Notes under the pieces: generated by a model | Database searches by the model: none | Seen by the model: only the letters and a program-made list of their open reading frames with translations | Told to the model about the DNA's origin: nothing | In this document: positions 1 to 7,233 of the stretch, one piece after another | How the letters are laid out: every line of letters begins with the position of its first letter | Numbering within the stretch: the first letter of the stretch is position 1 | Program-made: the position numbers and the translations under genes | Assembly: GCA_963800395.1 (NCBI GenBank) | Contig: CAWDBD010000014.1 | Span: forward strand, 1 to 64,000 | Length of the DNA stretch: 64,000 nt | Source of the DNA: DASSBG01 sp963800395 | GTDB lineage: Bacteria; Pseudomonadota; Gammaproteobacteria; Xanthomonadales; Rhodanobacteraceae | Reading direction: 5' to 3'

Positions 1-414
1 GGGTATTTCGCCAGACTGACGAGTCTTTATGATCGAATGGAAGCCGATTCAATACAGGTTGGCCTGGCAAAAGCACTAGGGTCGCATTACAAAAGGCTGA
101 AGATGCTCCTGGCCCAACAGGGAATGAAGGATGCAACGGCGGGTTTCGGGCTAAATGAGTGGGATGCCATCATGATCTCCTGGGTTTATAACGAGATCGG
201 CAATCATGATGCTGAACTGAGGTATTTGGCGGCAGCAACGAAAATGTTCCCGGACTCAGTCGATGCCAAGCTATATCGTGCTGACGCGTTGTCTGAATTG
301 GGGCATTCCGGTAGGGCGAAGAAAGTATTGCAGGCGGCATTGGAACTGGATGGAGCAAAGGACGCACGCGTACGTAAGAATATAGAAGAGAAGCTGAAAA
401 AGTTGTCCAGATGA
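1..414 (+). CDS. TPR-like protein, C-terminal part (5' end outside window)
   Basis: The reading frame is open from base 1, so the gene starts upstream; the first Met in view (base 37) need not be the start. About 137 residues are visible. The last 70 look like tetratricopeptide helices: alternating Ala/Leu-rich helices with 'AELRYLAAA', 'DAKLYRADAL' and 'AKKVLQAALEL', ending in a basic tail. Such domains mediate protein contacts. The partner and cellular location cannot be told from this fragment. The gene stops just before the left inverted repeat of a RAYT unit. Base composition is AT-richer than the chromosome further right. Confidence 0.6.
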   Translation, partial: GYFARLTSLYDRMEADSIQVGLAKALGSHYKRLKMLLAQQGMKDATAGFGLNEWDAIMISWVYNEIGNHDAELRYLAAATKMFPDSVDAKLYRADALSELGHSGRAKKVLQAALELDGAKDARVRKNIEEKLKKLSR

Positions 415-436
415 GAAAATAATCTGCGAAAAATGG

Positions 437-1359
437 GGAAAAACGGGGTCAGGTTCACTTACAAGCGTTTGAATGGGGTCTTGGGCTGGAATGTTCAGTG
501 GTCGAGTGGTGGGAGTGGAGGCCAGTTCGATAGTTGGATGCATGGCATCAAGAAAGGTGGGATCAATTTTCCTTTCGAGGGCGATGGGCGGGGCGCACGC
601 TGGCGAATCGTTGGGTCTTTGCCTGGATCATGTTCTGGAAATGGTTGCTGCCGAGCGCACGCTGCTGCTGCAGGTAGGTTCGTATTTCTTCGAGTGTGTC
701 GTCGGACAAAGGCTCGTACAGGATCGCCCGATATGCTGCGGCTCTTTCCTCGTTGTTGCTACCCAACTCCAGATATGCCTGATGGTGAGTCACAATTGGA
801 TTTTCATGGCCGCAGTGGGCACTGCAGCTTGACCAGCGAAAGCTTTCCGGAATGTCTGTCATCCGGGCCCGAACTGGGTTGAGGTCGATGTACTGGTAGC
901 AGCGCAAAAGGTATTCACGGCTGTCCACAAGGCACGACTTGTATCGGCCTTCCCAAAGGGTCCCTGTCCGCCGGTGCCGGAAATTGAATTGACGCACGTA
1001 CTGGCGCCCGAGTTTCTGCATCAAGCGCGAGACGGCTCCCTGACATGGTGGCGATACGAGCAGATGGACGTGATTGTCCATCAGTACATAAGCGTGCAAT
1101 ACGCACTCGGCGCTGAGCAGTGCTTCGCGTAGCAGGATCAGATAGTGCGCGCGGTCAATGTCGTCCAGGAAGCAGGGAAGACGGTTGTTGCCGCGCTGCA
1201 CGATGTGCTGTGGAATGCCGGGGAGGTCCAGGCGAGGTTGACGTGCCATGCCCCGATGATCGCGGCCAGCACGCCGACGCGAAAGCGTCCTCGACCCCCA
1301 ACACTTGTAGGGGCTTGCCGTATCTGTCTGTCAGTAAGTTAACCTGACCCCGTTTTTCC
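437..1359. mobile_element. RAYT unit with 26-bp inverted ends
   Basis: A single transposase gene is enclosed by near-perfect inverted repeats at 437-462 and 1334-1359, with one mismatch (C versus A) in 26 bases. Their core reads ACGGGGTCAGGTT followed by (C/A)ACTTAC. The same core recurs without a transposase at 2892-2967, 3923-3933 and 6412-6432. This fits the known link between REP-associated tyrosine transposases and dispersed palindromic repeats. The sequence after the left repeat (CGTTTGAAT) recurs beside a RAYT remnant (6231-6256) and alone at 23887-23914, so it probably belongs to the element end. Confidence 0.75.
563..1249 (-). CDS. REP-associated tyrosine transposase (RAYT, Y1/IS200-like)
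   Basis: A 228-residue single-strand DNA transposase of the Y1_Tnp family. The start 'MARQPRLDLPGIPQH' is typical of xanthomonad RAYTs. The HUH metal site is visible as 'DNHVHLL' (about residue 60) and the catalytic Tyr probably lies in 'RQYVRQFN' (about residue 87). 'GTLWEGRYKSCLVDS' and 'YIDLNPVRARM' are conserved family blocks. RAYTs cut and rejoin palindromic REP sequences in single-stranded DNA, and here the gene sits between matching inverted repeats. The frame is intact and the length normal, so it may be active. A C-terminal fragment of a related copy lies at 6358-6411. Confidence 0.93.
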   Translation of the reverse strand: MARQPRLDLPGIPQHIVQRGNNRLPCFLDDIDRAHYLILLREALLSAECVLHAYVLMDNHVHLLVSPPCQGAVSRLMQKLGRQYVRQFNFRHRRTGTLWEGRYKSCLVDSREYLLRCYQYIDLNPVRARMTDIPESFRWSSCSAHCGHENPIVTHHQAYLELGSNNEERAAAYRAILYEPLSDDTLEEIRTYLQQQRALGSNHFQNMIQAKTQRFASVRPAHRPRKEN

Positions 1360-1638
1360 ATCTTGGAAGGATCTGATAGACCATGCATTGGGTGTCTTGA
1401 AGATATGGTCAAGGTATGGCGATGAGGCGGGTATCGGTCACCTGGTGGCATCGCTGGGGGAAATGATGTGCGAGCTGCGAGGCCACTGCCGTCATCTTCA
1501 GGCAATCCGCAGCCTCGAACCGGGATCAGTTTTCAGTTGTGGGCTGAATTTTGCTTCTTGGGTGCTGCAAGTCGGCGTACTGTGAAGCTTCGGTCAAGGC
1601 AGGTACAGTTGTACGTCATCCTGCAACCCGGGAAACCC

Positions 1639-1836
1639 ATGCAACGTATTGCTCTCAAGCTTCTTTTGTTTCTCGGCTGTCTGTGTCTTGCCGCATCCCT
1701 GGCCACTACATGCCGAGGGAGTCACTGGCGTGGGCATCGCGCATATCAAAGTAAAGGGGGACGGAGGCAATTAATACCTGAAACTGAACAGACCAGGATT
1801 TTCGAAAATCCCACAAATTGCTTTGACCCCATATGA
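1639..1836 (+). pseudogene. Possible small secreted protein, probably frameshifted
   Basis: From the ATG at 1639 the frame gives a convincing signal peptide ('MQRIALKLLLFLGC' then Ala/Ser-rich residues). After about 25 codons the translation becomes basic and unstructured. In the neighbouring frame the next 20 codons (about 1703-1774) read sensibly as 'HAEGVTGVGIAHIKVKGD' and stop at a TAA. That suggests a one-base indel near the signal-peptide cleavage site of a short exported protein. No family is recognised. Alternatively this is chance coding in a 580-base gap. Nothing else is evident between 1360 and 1832. Confidence 0.28.
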
Positions 1837-2909
1837 GTAAGATCAATCGAAAACGTATCACCGCTGTTGTGGCTGTTACCTCTGTCTTAATGGTTTTGTT
1901 AGCAATTGCCGCTTGGTATGAACATTTGGATGGCATTAACCCGGATGGGCCCACGTCAGTGGTTGGAAATCAGAGGGCTGTCATTGCTTCAGTGGCCACC
2001 GGGAGCAAGCGGGCCGAAGATCCAACTGGGGCAATTTCGAAGGCGCCAAGAGCTATCGTTGTGGACCCACCCCTGAGGGGAGACAACCTGCCACCCAAGG
2101 GTACTCCGTGGCATTTGCTTGTGTCGGAATTGATGGCGCGCGCGCAGGCCGGCGACCGGCCGGCGTCGGACAGGCTTTACGACGACACCTTCGGATGCAT
2201 CCAATATGTGCTTACCATTGCGATAGCACGTGATCGTCTAAACGTCGACTCCGATACGAGTAGCATGAGCGCCGCGCAGATAGCGCGCGAGCTTGACGGC
2301 TATGATGCATGGCAGTCGATCTTGAACGACAATGATGCAACCTGCTCTCAGGCAACCCGGAGTGAACTGTATCGACGCATGTATCCGATTCTTCTTGCCG
2401 CAGCGAAAAACGGTAATGAGATGGCCGCAGCCTGCTACGCGTCGGGACCGTACACGCAACCAGGCGGTGACGAGAAAGACAACAGGGCGGACTTGACGGC
2501 ATGGGCTAGCAACGCGCTCGATCTGATGCGCGCGGGCGTGCGTCGCGGTGACTGGGCCATGGTCGATTTGCTGCAGGCGTATTTCGATCCACTTACCCAG
2601 AAGCTCGCAACGACCTTCGATTCAAAGTGGCAAGCGCGGCAGTTCCAGAGCGATCCACTGATGGCCTACCGATATGCTGCGCTGTGGGCGTTGGGGGCAC
2701 AATCTTCCGGGGGCGATTGGGATCGATCCCGCGCAAAACTCATGCTCTCTGAATACAAGAAACGGTTTGATTTTTCTGATGCACAAGTTCAAGAAGTGCA
2801 CCAGTGGGCCAAACAAACATACCAGCGGCATTTTGTGGGCAAAGCTTGGCTTGGTGGTCCTACAATAACCAATTGCACACATGGAAAATCGAAAACGGGG
2901 TCAGGTTAG
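1833..2909 (+). CDS. Membrane-anchored or exported protein of unknown function, C-terminus formed by a repeat
   Basis: A 358-residue protein with a short basic N-terminus ('MSKINRKR') and one hydrophobic segment at about residues 9-28, so a single-pass anchor or uncleaved signal with a periplasmic body. The body is soluble and helix-rich, with Trp and Tyr scattered and several Cys, and matches no family I recognise. The last codons (-KTGSG-stop) lie wholly inside a RAYT-type repeat that begins at 2892. The original C-terminus may therefore have been lost or extended by repeat insertion. Base composition is AT-richer than the core genome. Confidence 0.65.
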   Translation: MSKINRKRITAVVAVTSVLMVLLAIAAWYEHLDGINPDGPTSVVGNQRAVIASVATGSKRAEDPTGAISKAPRAIVVDPPLRGDNLPPKGTPWHLLVSELMARAQAGDRPASDRLYDDTFGCIQYVLTIAIARDRLNVDSDTSSMSAAQIARELDGYDAWQSILNDNDATCSQATRSELYRRMYPILLAAAKNGNEMAAACYASGPYTQPGGDEKDNRADLTAWASNALDLMRAGVRRGDWAMVDLLQAYFDPLTQKLATTFDSKWQARQFQSDPLMAYRYAALWALGAQSSGGDWDRSRAKLMLSEYKKRFDFSDAQVQEVHQWAKQTYQRHFVGKAWLGGPTITNCTHGKSKTGSG

Positions 2910-2967
2910 TTAGAAAGGGGGTCAGGTTCACTTAGGCGCGGATCGAAATACTGGCTCAGGTTCACTT
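2892..2967 (+). repeat. Three direct copies of the GGGGTCAGGTT repeat
   Basis: Copies lie at 2892-2909 and 2915-2934, with a decayed one at 2951-2967 (CTGGCTCAGGTTCACTT). All have the same orientation. They match the end repeats of the RAYT unit at 437-1359. The first copy supplies the stop codon of the upstream gene. Confidence 0.85.
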
Positions 2968-3027
2968 CGCTGACATTCTCGGGTGAATCTGAGACCGTCG
3001 TTTTCGTCAATTGAATCAAGAGAGTCA

Positions 3028-3873
3028 ATGAACTATCGCCATGCCTTTCATGCCGGCAACTTCGCTGATGTGTTCAAGCACGCGATTCTGGTCGGATTGC
3101 TGGACGCCTTGAAGGCGAAGCAGAAGCCGTTCTGCTACATGGACACGCATGCTGGACGGGGACACTACCGGTTGACCGACAGCGAGGCGGTGCGCACGGG
3201 CGAAGCTGCCGATGGCGTTCAGCGTCTGCTCGAGGCGACCGGACTGCCGAGTCTTCTGGACAGGTATGTCAGCCTGGTGCGCTCGCTCAATCCCGGGCAT
3301 GATGCGCTGGTCGAGTACCCCGGCTCGCCCCTGATTGCCAGTCGGATCATGCGCGAGCAGGACCATGGCATTCTCTGCGAGATACAGCCCGACGAATGCG
3401 CTGCACTGAAATCCGTCTTGCGCGACGATGCGCGCTTCGCCATCCACCAGCGCGACGGCTATGCGGCCATGAAGGCACTGCTGCCGCCGGCACAACGCCG
3501 CGGCCTGGTTCTGATTGATCCGCCATTCGAAGCACAGGAAGGCGAATTCCGCATCATCCAGAACGCCCTGGCCGACGCGCTGAAGCGCTGGGCAGGCGGG
3601 ACCTATGCGGTGTGGTATCCGATCAAGCTTCACCAGCCGGTGCGACCATTCCACCGCTGGCTGACGACGAGCGGATGCAGCAAGGTACTCATCGCCGAAC
3701 TGCTCCTGCACCCTACCAATTCCCCCTTGCGCCTGAACGGCTGCGGCATGGCGATCCTCAATCCACCCTGGCAATTCGAGCGTCAACTGGAAGAACTGCT
3801 GCCAGCCCTGCAGCACCTGCTGTCACAAGGGCCTCGCGGTGAGCACCGGATTGAATGGCTGGTGCGCGACTGA
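3028..3873 (+). CDS. rlmJ: 23S rRNA (adenine(2030)-N6)-methyltransferase RlmJ
   Basis: A 281-residue SAM-dependent methyltransferase that modifies A2030 of 23S rRNA. The start 'MNYRHAFHAGNFADVFKH' matches the conserved RlmJ N-terminus, so the ATG at 3028 is preferred over one 45 bases upstream. A purine-rich AAGAGAG precedes it. 'YMDTHAGRGHY' is the SAM-binding block and 'LVLIDPPFE' the catalytic D-P-P-F motif of N6-adenine methyltransferases. 'VWYPIK' and the C-terminal 'NPPWQFE' are also family hallmarks. It is a housekeeping gene standing alone between repeats, with normal length. Confidence 0.95.
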   Translation: MNYRHAFHAGNFADVFKHAILVGLLDALKAKQKPFCYMDTHAGRGHYRLTDSEAVRTGEAADGVQRLLEATGLPSLLDRYVSLVRSLNPGHDALVEYPGSPLIASRIMREQDHGILCEIQPDECAALKSVLRDDARFAIHQRDGYAAMKALLPPAQRRGLVLIDPPFEAQEGEFRIIQNALADALKRWAGGTYAVWYPIKLHQPVRPFHRWLTTSGCSKVLIAELLLHPTNSPLRLNGCGMAILNPPWQFERQLEELLPALQHLLSQGPRGEHRIEWLVRD

Positions 3874-3874
3874 G

Positions 3875-3935
3875 TAAAAACGGGGCCACCATTTCGCCGC
3901 CCTCGGGAACGAGGTCAAGCATGGGGTCAGGTTGA
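3875..3935 (+). repeat. Two repeat motifs downstream of rlmJ
   Basis: AAAAACGGGGCCACCATTTC-type sequence at about 3876-3901 recurs at 11106-11131, where it truncates a transposase remnant. A GGGGTCAGGTT core follows at 3923-3933. Both belong to the dispersed repeats of this accessory region. Confidence 0.6.
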
Positions 3936-4014
3936 GCTGGTCCGGATTCGACGGCCAGCATTGCTAAAACCGGCATGGCAAGCGATTCCGCGCCGCATCG
4001 GATGCCGCGCCACC

Positions 4015-4884
4015 TCAGGCGCGGGTGCTTTGCGGCTTTACCGGCTGCTCCATGGGAATGTACTCCCGGATGTAGCGATTGGCATGGTAGATCGAGATGA
4101 GCTTCTCGACGATCAGTATGAAGCCGAAGAAGCCCGCCGTGACCCACTGCGCCGGGTCGCCGGATTCGATGGCCTGTGTGACAAAAAGGATCACGTTGAA
4201 GATCAGGAATGCCTCCACCACAAAATCCCCGATGCCGAGAAACGGGTGGCGTGTATAGAAATAGCCGCCGCCCGGTAGCCAGATCGACATCTTCATGGCG
4301 TCGCCCATTTCCTTGAAGGCGAGCCGGCAGCCGGGGCACGTATAGGTGCCTGCCTTCAAAAGGCCCGTGCATCGAGGGCACATGTGCTGTCTGCCCGACT
4401 TCCCGGGATTGGCTTCGAAGCGCATGTCCCGAAAGAACTGCTTGATTCTGTGTCGCTCCGCGCGGGCAATGAAAAGGAATTGCTCCCGTTTGCCGTTGCC
4501 GTAGCGTACCGTCAGGTTGCGGCCCCTGATGCGGATGTCCCGGCAGTCGGCGTAGCGAATCTCGGCGATGGAGTCGCGGTAGTCGTAGCTTTGCGTGGCA
4601 GGTACGTGCAGGATGCGCCGGTCGGTGACCACCAGCAGCGCCCGGTTGATGTAGAACACGATCCAGCCGGTGGTGAGCTGTTCGAATATTGGCGTCGGCG
4701 AGCAGGCGGTGGTCAACCACTGCACCCGTTCGTCCTTCTCCAGGAAATGCGCCAGCTGCGGCAGCTTGGCCAGCAACTTGCGCTGGCGCTTCTCGAGCCG
4801 ACTCTTGTAAGTACCCTTTTGATCGGCGAACGCCACGGGGGCGTCCAGCCATTGGGGCAGATCGGGAGTCTGGATACCTTCCAT
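4015..4884 (-). CDS. PH-like and zinc-ribbon membrane protein of unknown function
   Basis: A 289-residue protein. Residues about 70-155 ('GWIVFYINRALLVVTDRRILHVP', quoted in part) look like a bacterial PH-like domain. A four-Cys zinc ribbon follows ('CPRC' and 'CPGC', about 168-188). Two hydrophobic segments occupy about 220-262, with a basic C-terminus. The arrangement suggests a cytoplasmic sensor or scaffold tethered to the inner membrane. Its ligand is unknown. It stands alone, convergent with rlmJ, and a palindromic repeat lies upstream at 5020-5077. Confidence 0.7.
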   Translation of the reverse strand: MEGIQTPDLPQWLDAPVAFADQKGTYKSRLEKRQRKLLAKLPQLAHFLEKDERVQWLTTACSPTPIFEQLTTGWIVFYINRALLVVTDRRILHVPATQSYDYRDSIAEIRYADCRDIRIRGRNLTVRYGNGKREQFLFIARAERHRIKQFFRDMRFEANPGKSGRQHMCPRCTGLLKAGTYTCPGCRLAFKEMGDAMKMSIWLPGGGYFYTRHPFLGIGDFVVEAFLIFNVILFVTQAIESGDPAQWVTAGFFGFILIVEKLISIYHANRYIREYIPMEQPVKPQSTRA

Positions 4885-5019
4885 ATTGGCCTCGTTTGTT
4901 CTTTTTGGTTGTTGCTACCCAACCGGCTGCGCGAACGCGCGGCGGATGATCGTGTGATTTTCCCCTGTTTCGACCTTAGCCGAGGAGGACGTCAGCCGCA
5001 AGAAGAACAGGAGAGTAGA

Positions 5020-5077
5020 GGGGTCAGAGTCATTTTTCCATGGGCTTGTCTGGCCGGAAATTCACTCTGACCCCTTT
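5020..5077. repeat. Palindromic REP-like unit (GGGGTCAGAGT...ACTCTGACCCC)
   Basis: Outer arms GGGGTCAGAGT and ACTCTGACCCC are perfect inverted repeats around a core with CTGGCCGGAAATTCA. Related units lie at 12699-12743 and 23934-23983; all share a (G)GAAATTCACTCTG-type right half. Confidence 0.8.
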
Positions 5078-5130
5078 TCTTGGGATCAAGTCCAACCCCG
5101 TTTCCGGTCTGTCGCCGCCAACATGAAGCG

Positions 5131-6147
5131 TCAACCAAATGCGCGTTTGACGTCGAAGGTGCCGCCATCGCGCATCAGGTAGTAACCCGCACGCGCCAGC
5201 TTGTGTGCGACCGCCTTGATGGCGATGACCCTGTGCCGTTTGGCGGCCTTGCGGTCATACCAGCGCTTCACCGATGGGCTGAAGCGCATCGCGAAGTTGG
5301 CTGCCTCGATCCAGCCCCAGGCCAGGTATTTGTTGCCGCACTTGCGGTTCCCCTGACCTTTTTTCTTGCCGTTGGAGATGCGCTCGCTTTTGACCAGGCG
5401 CGCATAGGACACGTAATCACCTACCGAGGCGAAGCGAGCAATGTCGCCGGTCTCCAGGGCGATGGTCAGACCGAGAATCTTGCCAATGCCCGGAGTGGTG
5501 CGCAGCGCAGCCAGTTCCTTGCGCCGCGGGCAATGTGCCAGGACCTGCTGTTCCACCTGCTGAACCTGCTCTTCGATGTCGGCCCAGATCTTGATCTGGG
5601 TTTGCACCGACAGGCGCACGCAGTCATCGGCGAAGGTCTGCTCCAAGGTTTTGTCGTTGATCTGACGAAACGCGTTGGCAGACAGTCGCTGCCCGGTGTG
5701 TCGCGCCCATGCCGATTGCACCGACTGCAGCAGAGATACATTCTGGCGAACGAAAGCGAAGCGCCGCCGCAACAGATCGCGCACGGCGCGTTCGTCACGC
5801 GGGTAGATGTAGCCCTCCGGCAGAATACCCAAGCGCAACAGGTGTGCCAGATGCCGCGCATCCGATTCATCACCGCTATACTTCAAGCCGTCGTATTTCG
5901 GCACCGCGGCGGTGTTGACCAGATGCATCGGGTAGCCGTGCTCGGCCAAGTCATCGACCAGCCAGTACCAGTTGTAGGTCGACTCGACGGCCACACCCAT
6001 CAGCTCATTGCGGTAGGGCTCCATTGCCTTGAAGATGGTAAGTAGCTCGTTGGGCAAGCGGCATTGCCGCAACACCCGGTCGTGTTCGTCGATCACGGCC
6101 AGCACGCTGTTGGTGGAATGCAGATCGATTCCTGCGTAAAGTGACAT
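5131..6147 (-). CDS. IS110-family transposase (DEDD + Tnp_20), copy 1
   Basis: A 338-residue recombinase. The N-terminal RuvC-like DEDD domain begins 'MSLYAGIDLHSTNSVLAV' with the first Asp in 'GIDLHS'; 'GDESDARHLAHLLR' carries later acidic residues. The C-terminal transposase-20 domain contains 'LRTTPGIGKILGLTIALE' and 'KKGQGNRKCGNKYLAW', which includes the conserved serine/glycine region. Members recombine circular intermediates into short targets, guided in studied cases by an element-encoded RNA. A strong Shine-Dalgarno (AGGAGG) lies 5 bases before the start but is buried in a long hairpin (6149-6218). The second copy at 11574 is nearly identical apart from an 8-residue insertion. Confidence 0.95.
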   Translation of the reverse strand: MSLYAGIDLHSTNSVLAVIDEHDRVLRQCRLPNELLTIFKAMEPYRNELMGVAVESTYNWYWLVDDLAEHGYPMHLVNTAAVPKYDGLKYSGDESDARHLAHLLRLGILPEGYIYPRDERAVRDLLRRRFAFVRQNVSLLQSVQSAWARHTGQRLSANAFRQINDKTLEQTFADDCVRLSVQTQIKIWADIEEQVQQVEQQVLAHCPRRKELAALRTTPGIGKILGLTIALETGDIARFASVGDYVSYARLVKSERISNGKKKGQGNRKCGNKYLAWGWIEAANFAMRFSPSVKRWYDRKAAKRHRVIAIKAVAHKLARAGYYLMRDGGTFDVKRAFG

Positions 6148-6148
6148 G

Positions 6149-6218
6149 GCTGCCTCCTGTCGCGTTGCGATCTTGAAACGTCGGAAATTTCAAGATACCG
6201 CCACGCGCGGGAGGCGGC
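6149..6218 (-). promoter_or_regulatory. Long hairpin over the transposase ribosome-binding site
   Basis: Three stacked stems: 6149-6157 with 6210-6218 (8 of 9 pairs), 6161-6165 CGCGT with 6203-6207 ACGCG, and 6170-6178 ATCTTGAAA with 6188-6196 TTTCAAGAT. The AGGAGG of the transposase lies in the outer stem. The second IS copy keeps the fold with compensatory changes. It may be a translational attenuator or part of the IS guide RNA. Confidence 0.7.
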
Positions 6219-6230
6219 GACATGAGTATT

Positions 6231-6432
6231 CAGGTTCACATACACCCGTTTGAATTGAGCCTTCGTTGAGGGATTCGGTTATCGGTTGGGTGGTTTTCGG
6301 GGTCAGTGCGCCGAGCGTATGCTGGCGTAGCACAGGGGTTTTGCCTCGACGGTGTGCTAGAAGCGGGCGCTGCCGAAGGCGCGTTGTTGCTGCAGGTAGT
6401 TCTGTATTTCTGTAAGTTAACCTGACCCCGTT
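6231..6432 (-). pseudogene. Internally deleted RAYT unit (C-terminal remnant)
   Basis: On the minus strand, 6411-6358 translates 'EIQNYLQQQRAFGSARF' then stop, clearly matching 'EEIRTYLQQQRALGS' of the intact RAYT at 563-1249. The left end CAGGTTCAC...CGTTTGAAT is at 6231-6256 and the right repeat GTAAGTTAACCTGACCCC begins at 6412. The repeat joins the transposase fragment directly, so most of the gene has been deleted between element ends. Confidence 0.75.
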
Positions 6433-6785
6433 CTGTTGCGGTCGCAGTACTGCGAGTAGCTGTAGCAGCGGTTGGGGTAGCGGGCGGTGTACTCCTCCCA
6501 CAGCAAGCGCTTGGTCACGCCCTTGCGCCTGAGCTCCATGTGGGCAGCGGCCCAGTCGGGAACCTCATGGCGCGTGGATGCCGCAGGATCGGAGCCAGGG
6601 TAGAGCAACACCGCCAATGCGGCATCGTCCAGCCCCGGTGGCAAAGGCCAGCACAGGCCCTTCGCCTCGGCCCGTGTCAGCAGTTTCTGAATGGCACCGA
6701 CGCTGATCTTGGTGCTGGCACTTATCTTGCGGATCGACAGGCCTGCACACAGGCGCAGACGAAGTACTTCTCGGATTTTACGCAT
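6417..6785 (-). pseudogene. IS21-family IstA transposase, N-terminal fragment
   Basis: About 120 residues from 'MRKIREVLRLRLCAGLS' match the start of IstA: a helix-turn-helix ('SIRKISASTKISVGAIQKLL') followed by 'RKGVTKRLLWEEYTARYP' and 'YSYSQYC'. Full IstA proteins are about 500 residues. The frame runs into a RAYT-type repeat and ends '-RTGSG' stop, just as the gene at 1833-2909 ends '-KTGSG' stop. The IS21 left-end repeats lie directly upstream (6874-7020), and no IstB remains. Confidence 0.85.
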
Positions 6786-6873
6786 TGCAACTCTCTTGGC
6801 TGGCACGCTGCCGCTCCCAAAAGGGCAGCAGCGTAGCAAAGGGACGAGAAAACAATGCGTTGGGAAAGATTCC

Positions 6874-7020
6874 GGTTGAACGTGAACACCGATTCCGGCA
6901 AGGTGAACACCGATTCCGGAAAATCGATACAAGTGTTCACCTTCGGCCGGAACAGCCGTTCACGTTCAACCGGATTGGGTGTTCACGTTCATCCAGAATC
7001 GGTGTTCACGATGGACCGGA
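6874..7020. repeat. IS21 terminal transposase-binding repeats
   Basis: GTGAACACCGATTCCGG occurs twice in tandem (6882-6898, 6903-6919). The inverted form TGTTCAC(C/G)TTC occurs at about 6934, 6957, 6980 and again to 7010. Multiple short repeats at the end, upstream of istA, are characteristic of IS21 elements. From 7021 to 7233 nothing further is recognised. Confidence 0.75.
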
Positions 7021-7233
7021 ATATGCACACTGTAGACACCCGGGTGTTGGAGTTCTTTGAACCCGATCATGAAACTGGATAGAACCTTGAGTTATTGTCT
7101 CGAACAGGGCGTCAATGTATTTGCCATCTCACACAGGCGAAACTGTCTCCAACTCTTAGGCGTCGATCACACCCGTTGCACGGAATCGGGAAGCTAATCG
7201 TTTCGGGAGGATTTTTTAATAAAACATTTTACA

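Larger units (their letters stand above)
5082..6233 (-). mobile_element. IS110-family element, copy 1
   Basis: Limits are set by homology to the second copy (11525-12701). Perfect 10-bp subterminal inverted repeats TGTCGCCGCC / GGCGGCGACA lie at 5110-5119 and 6213-6222, a trait of the IS1111 subgroup. The left 20 bases (GGGATCAAGTCCAACCCCG) may be a flanking repeat rather than IS. The right border falls in a RAYT left end (CAG followed by GTTCAC), so the element abuts repeats on both sides. Confidence 0.8.
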
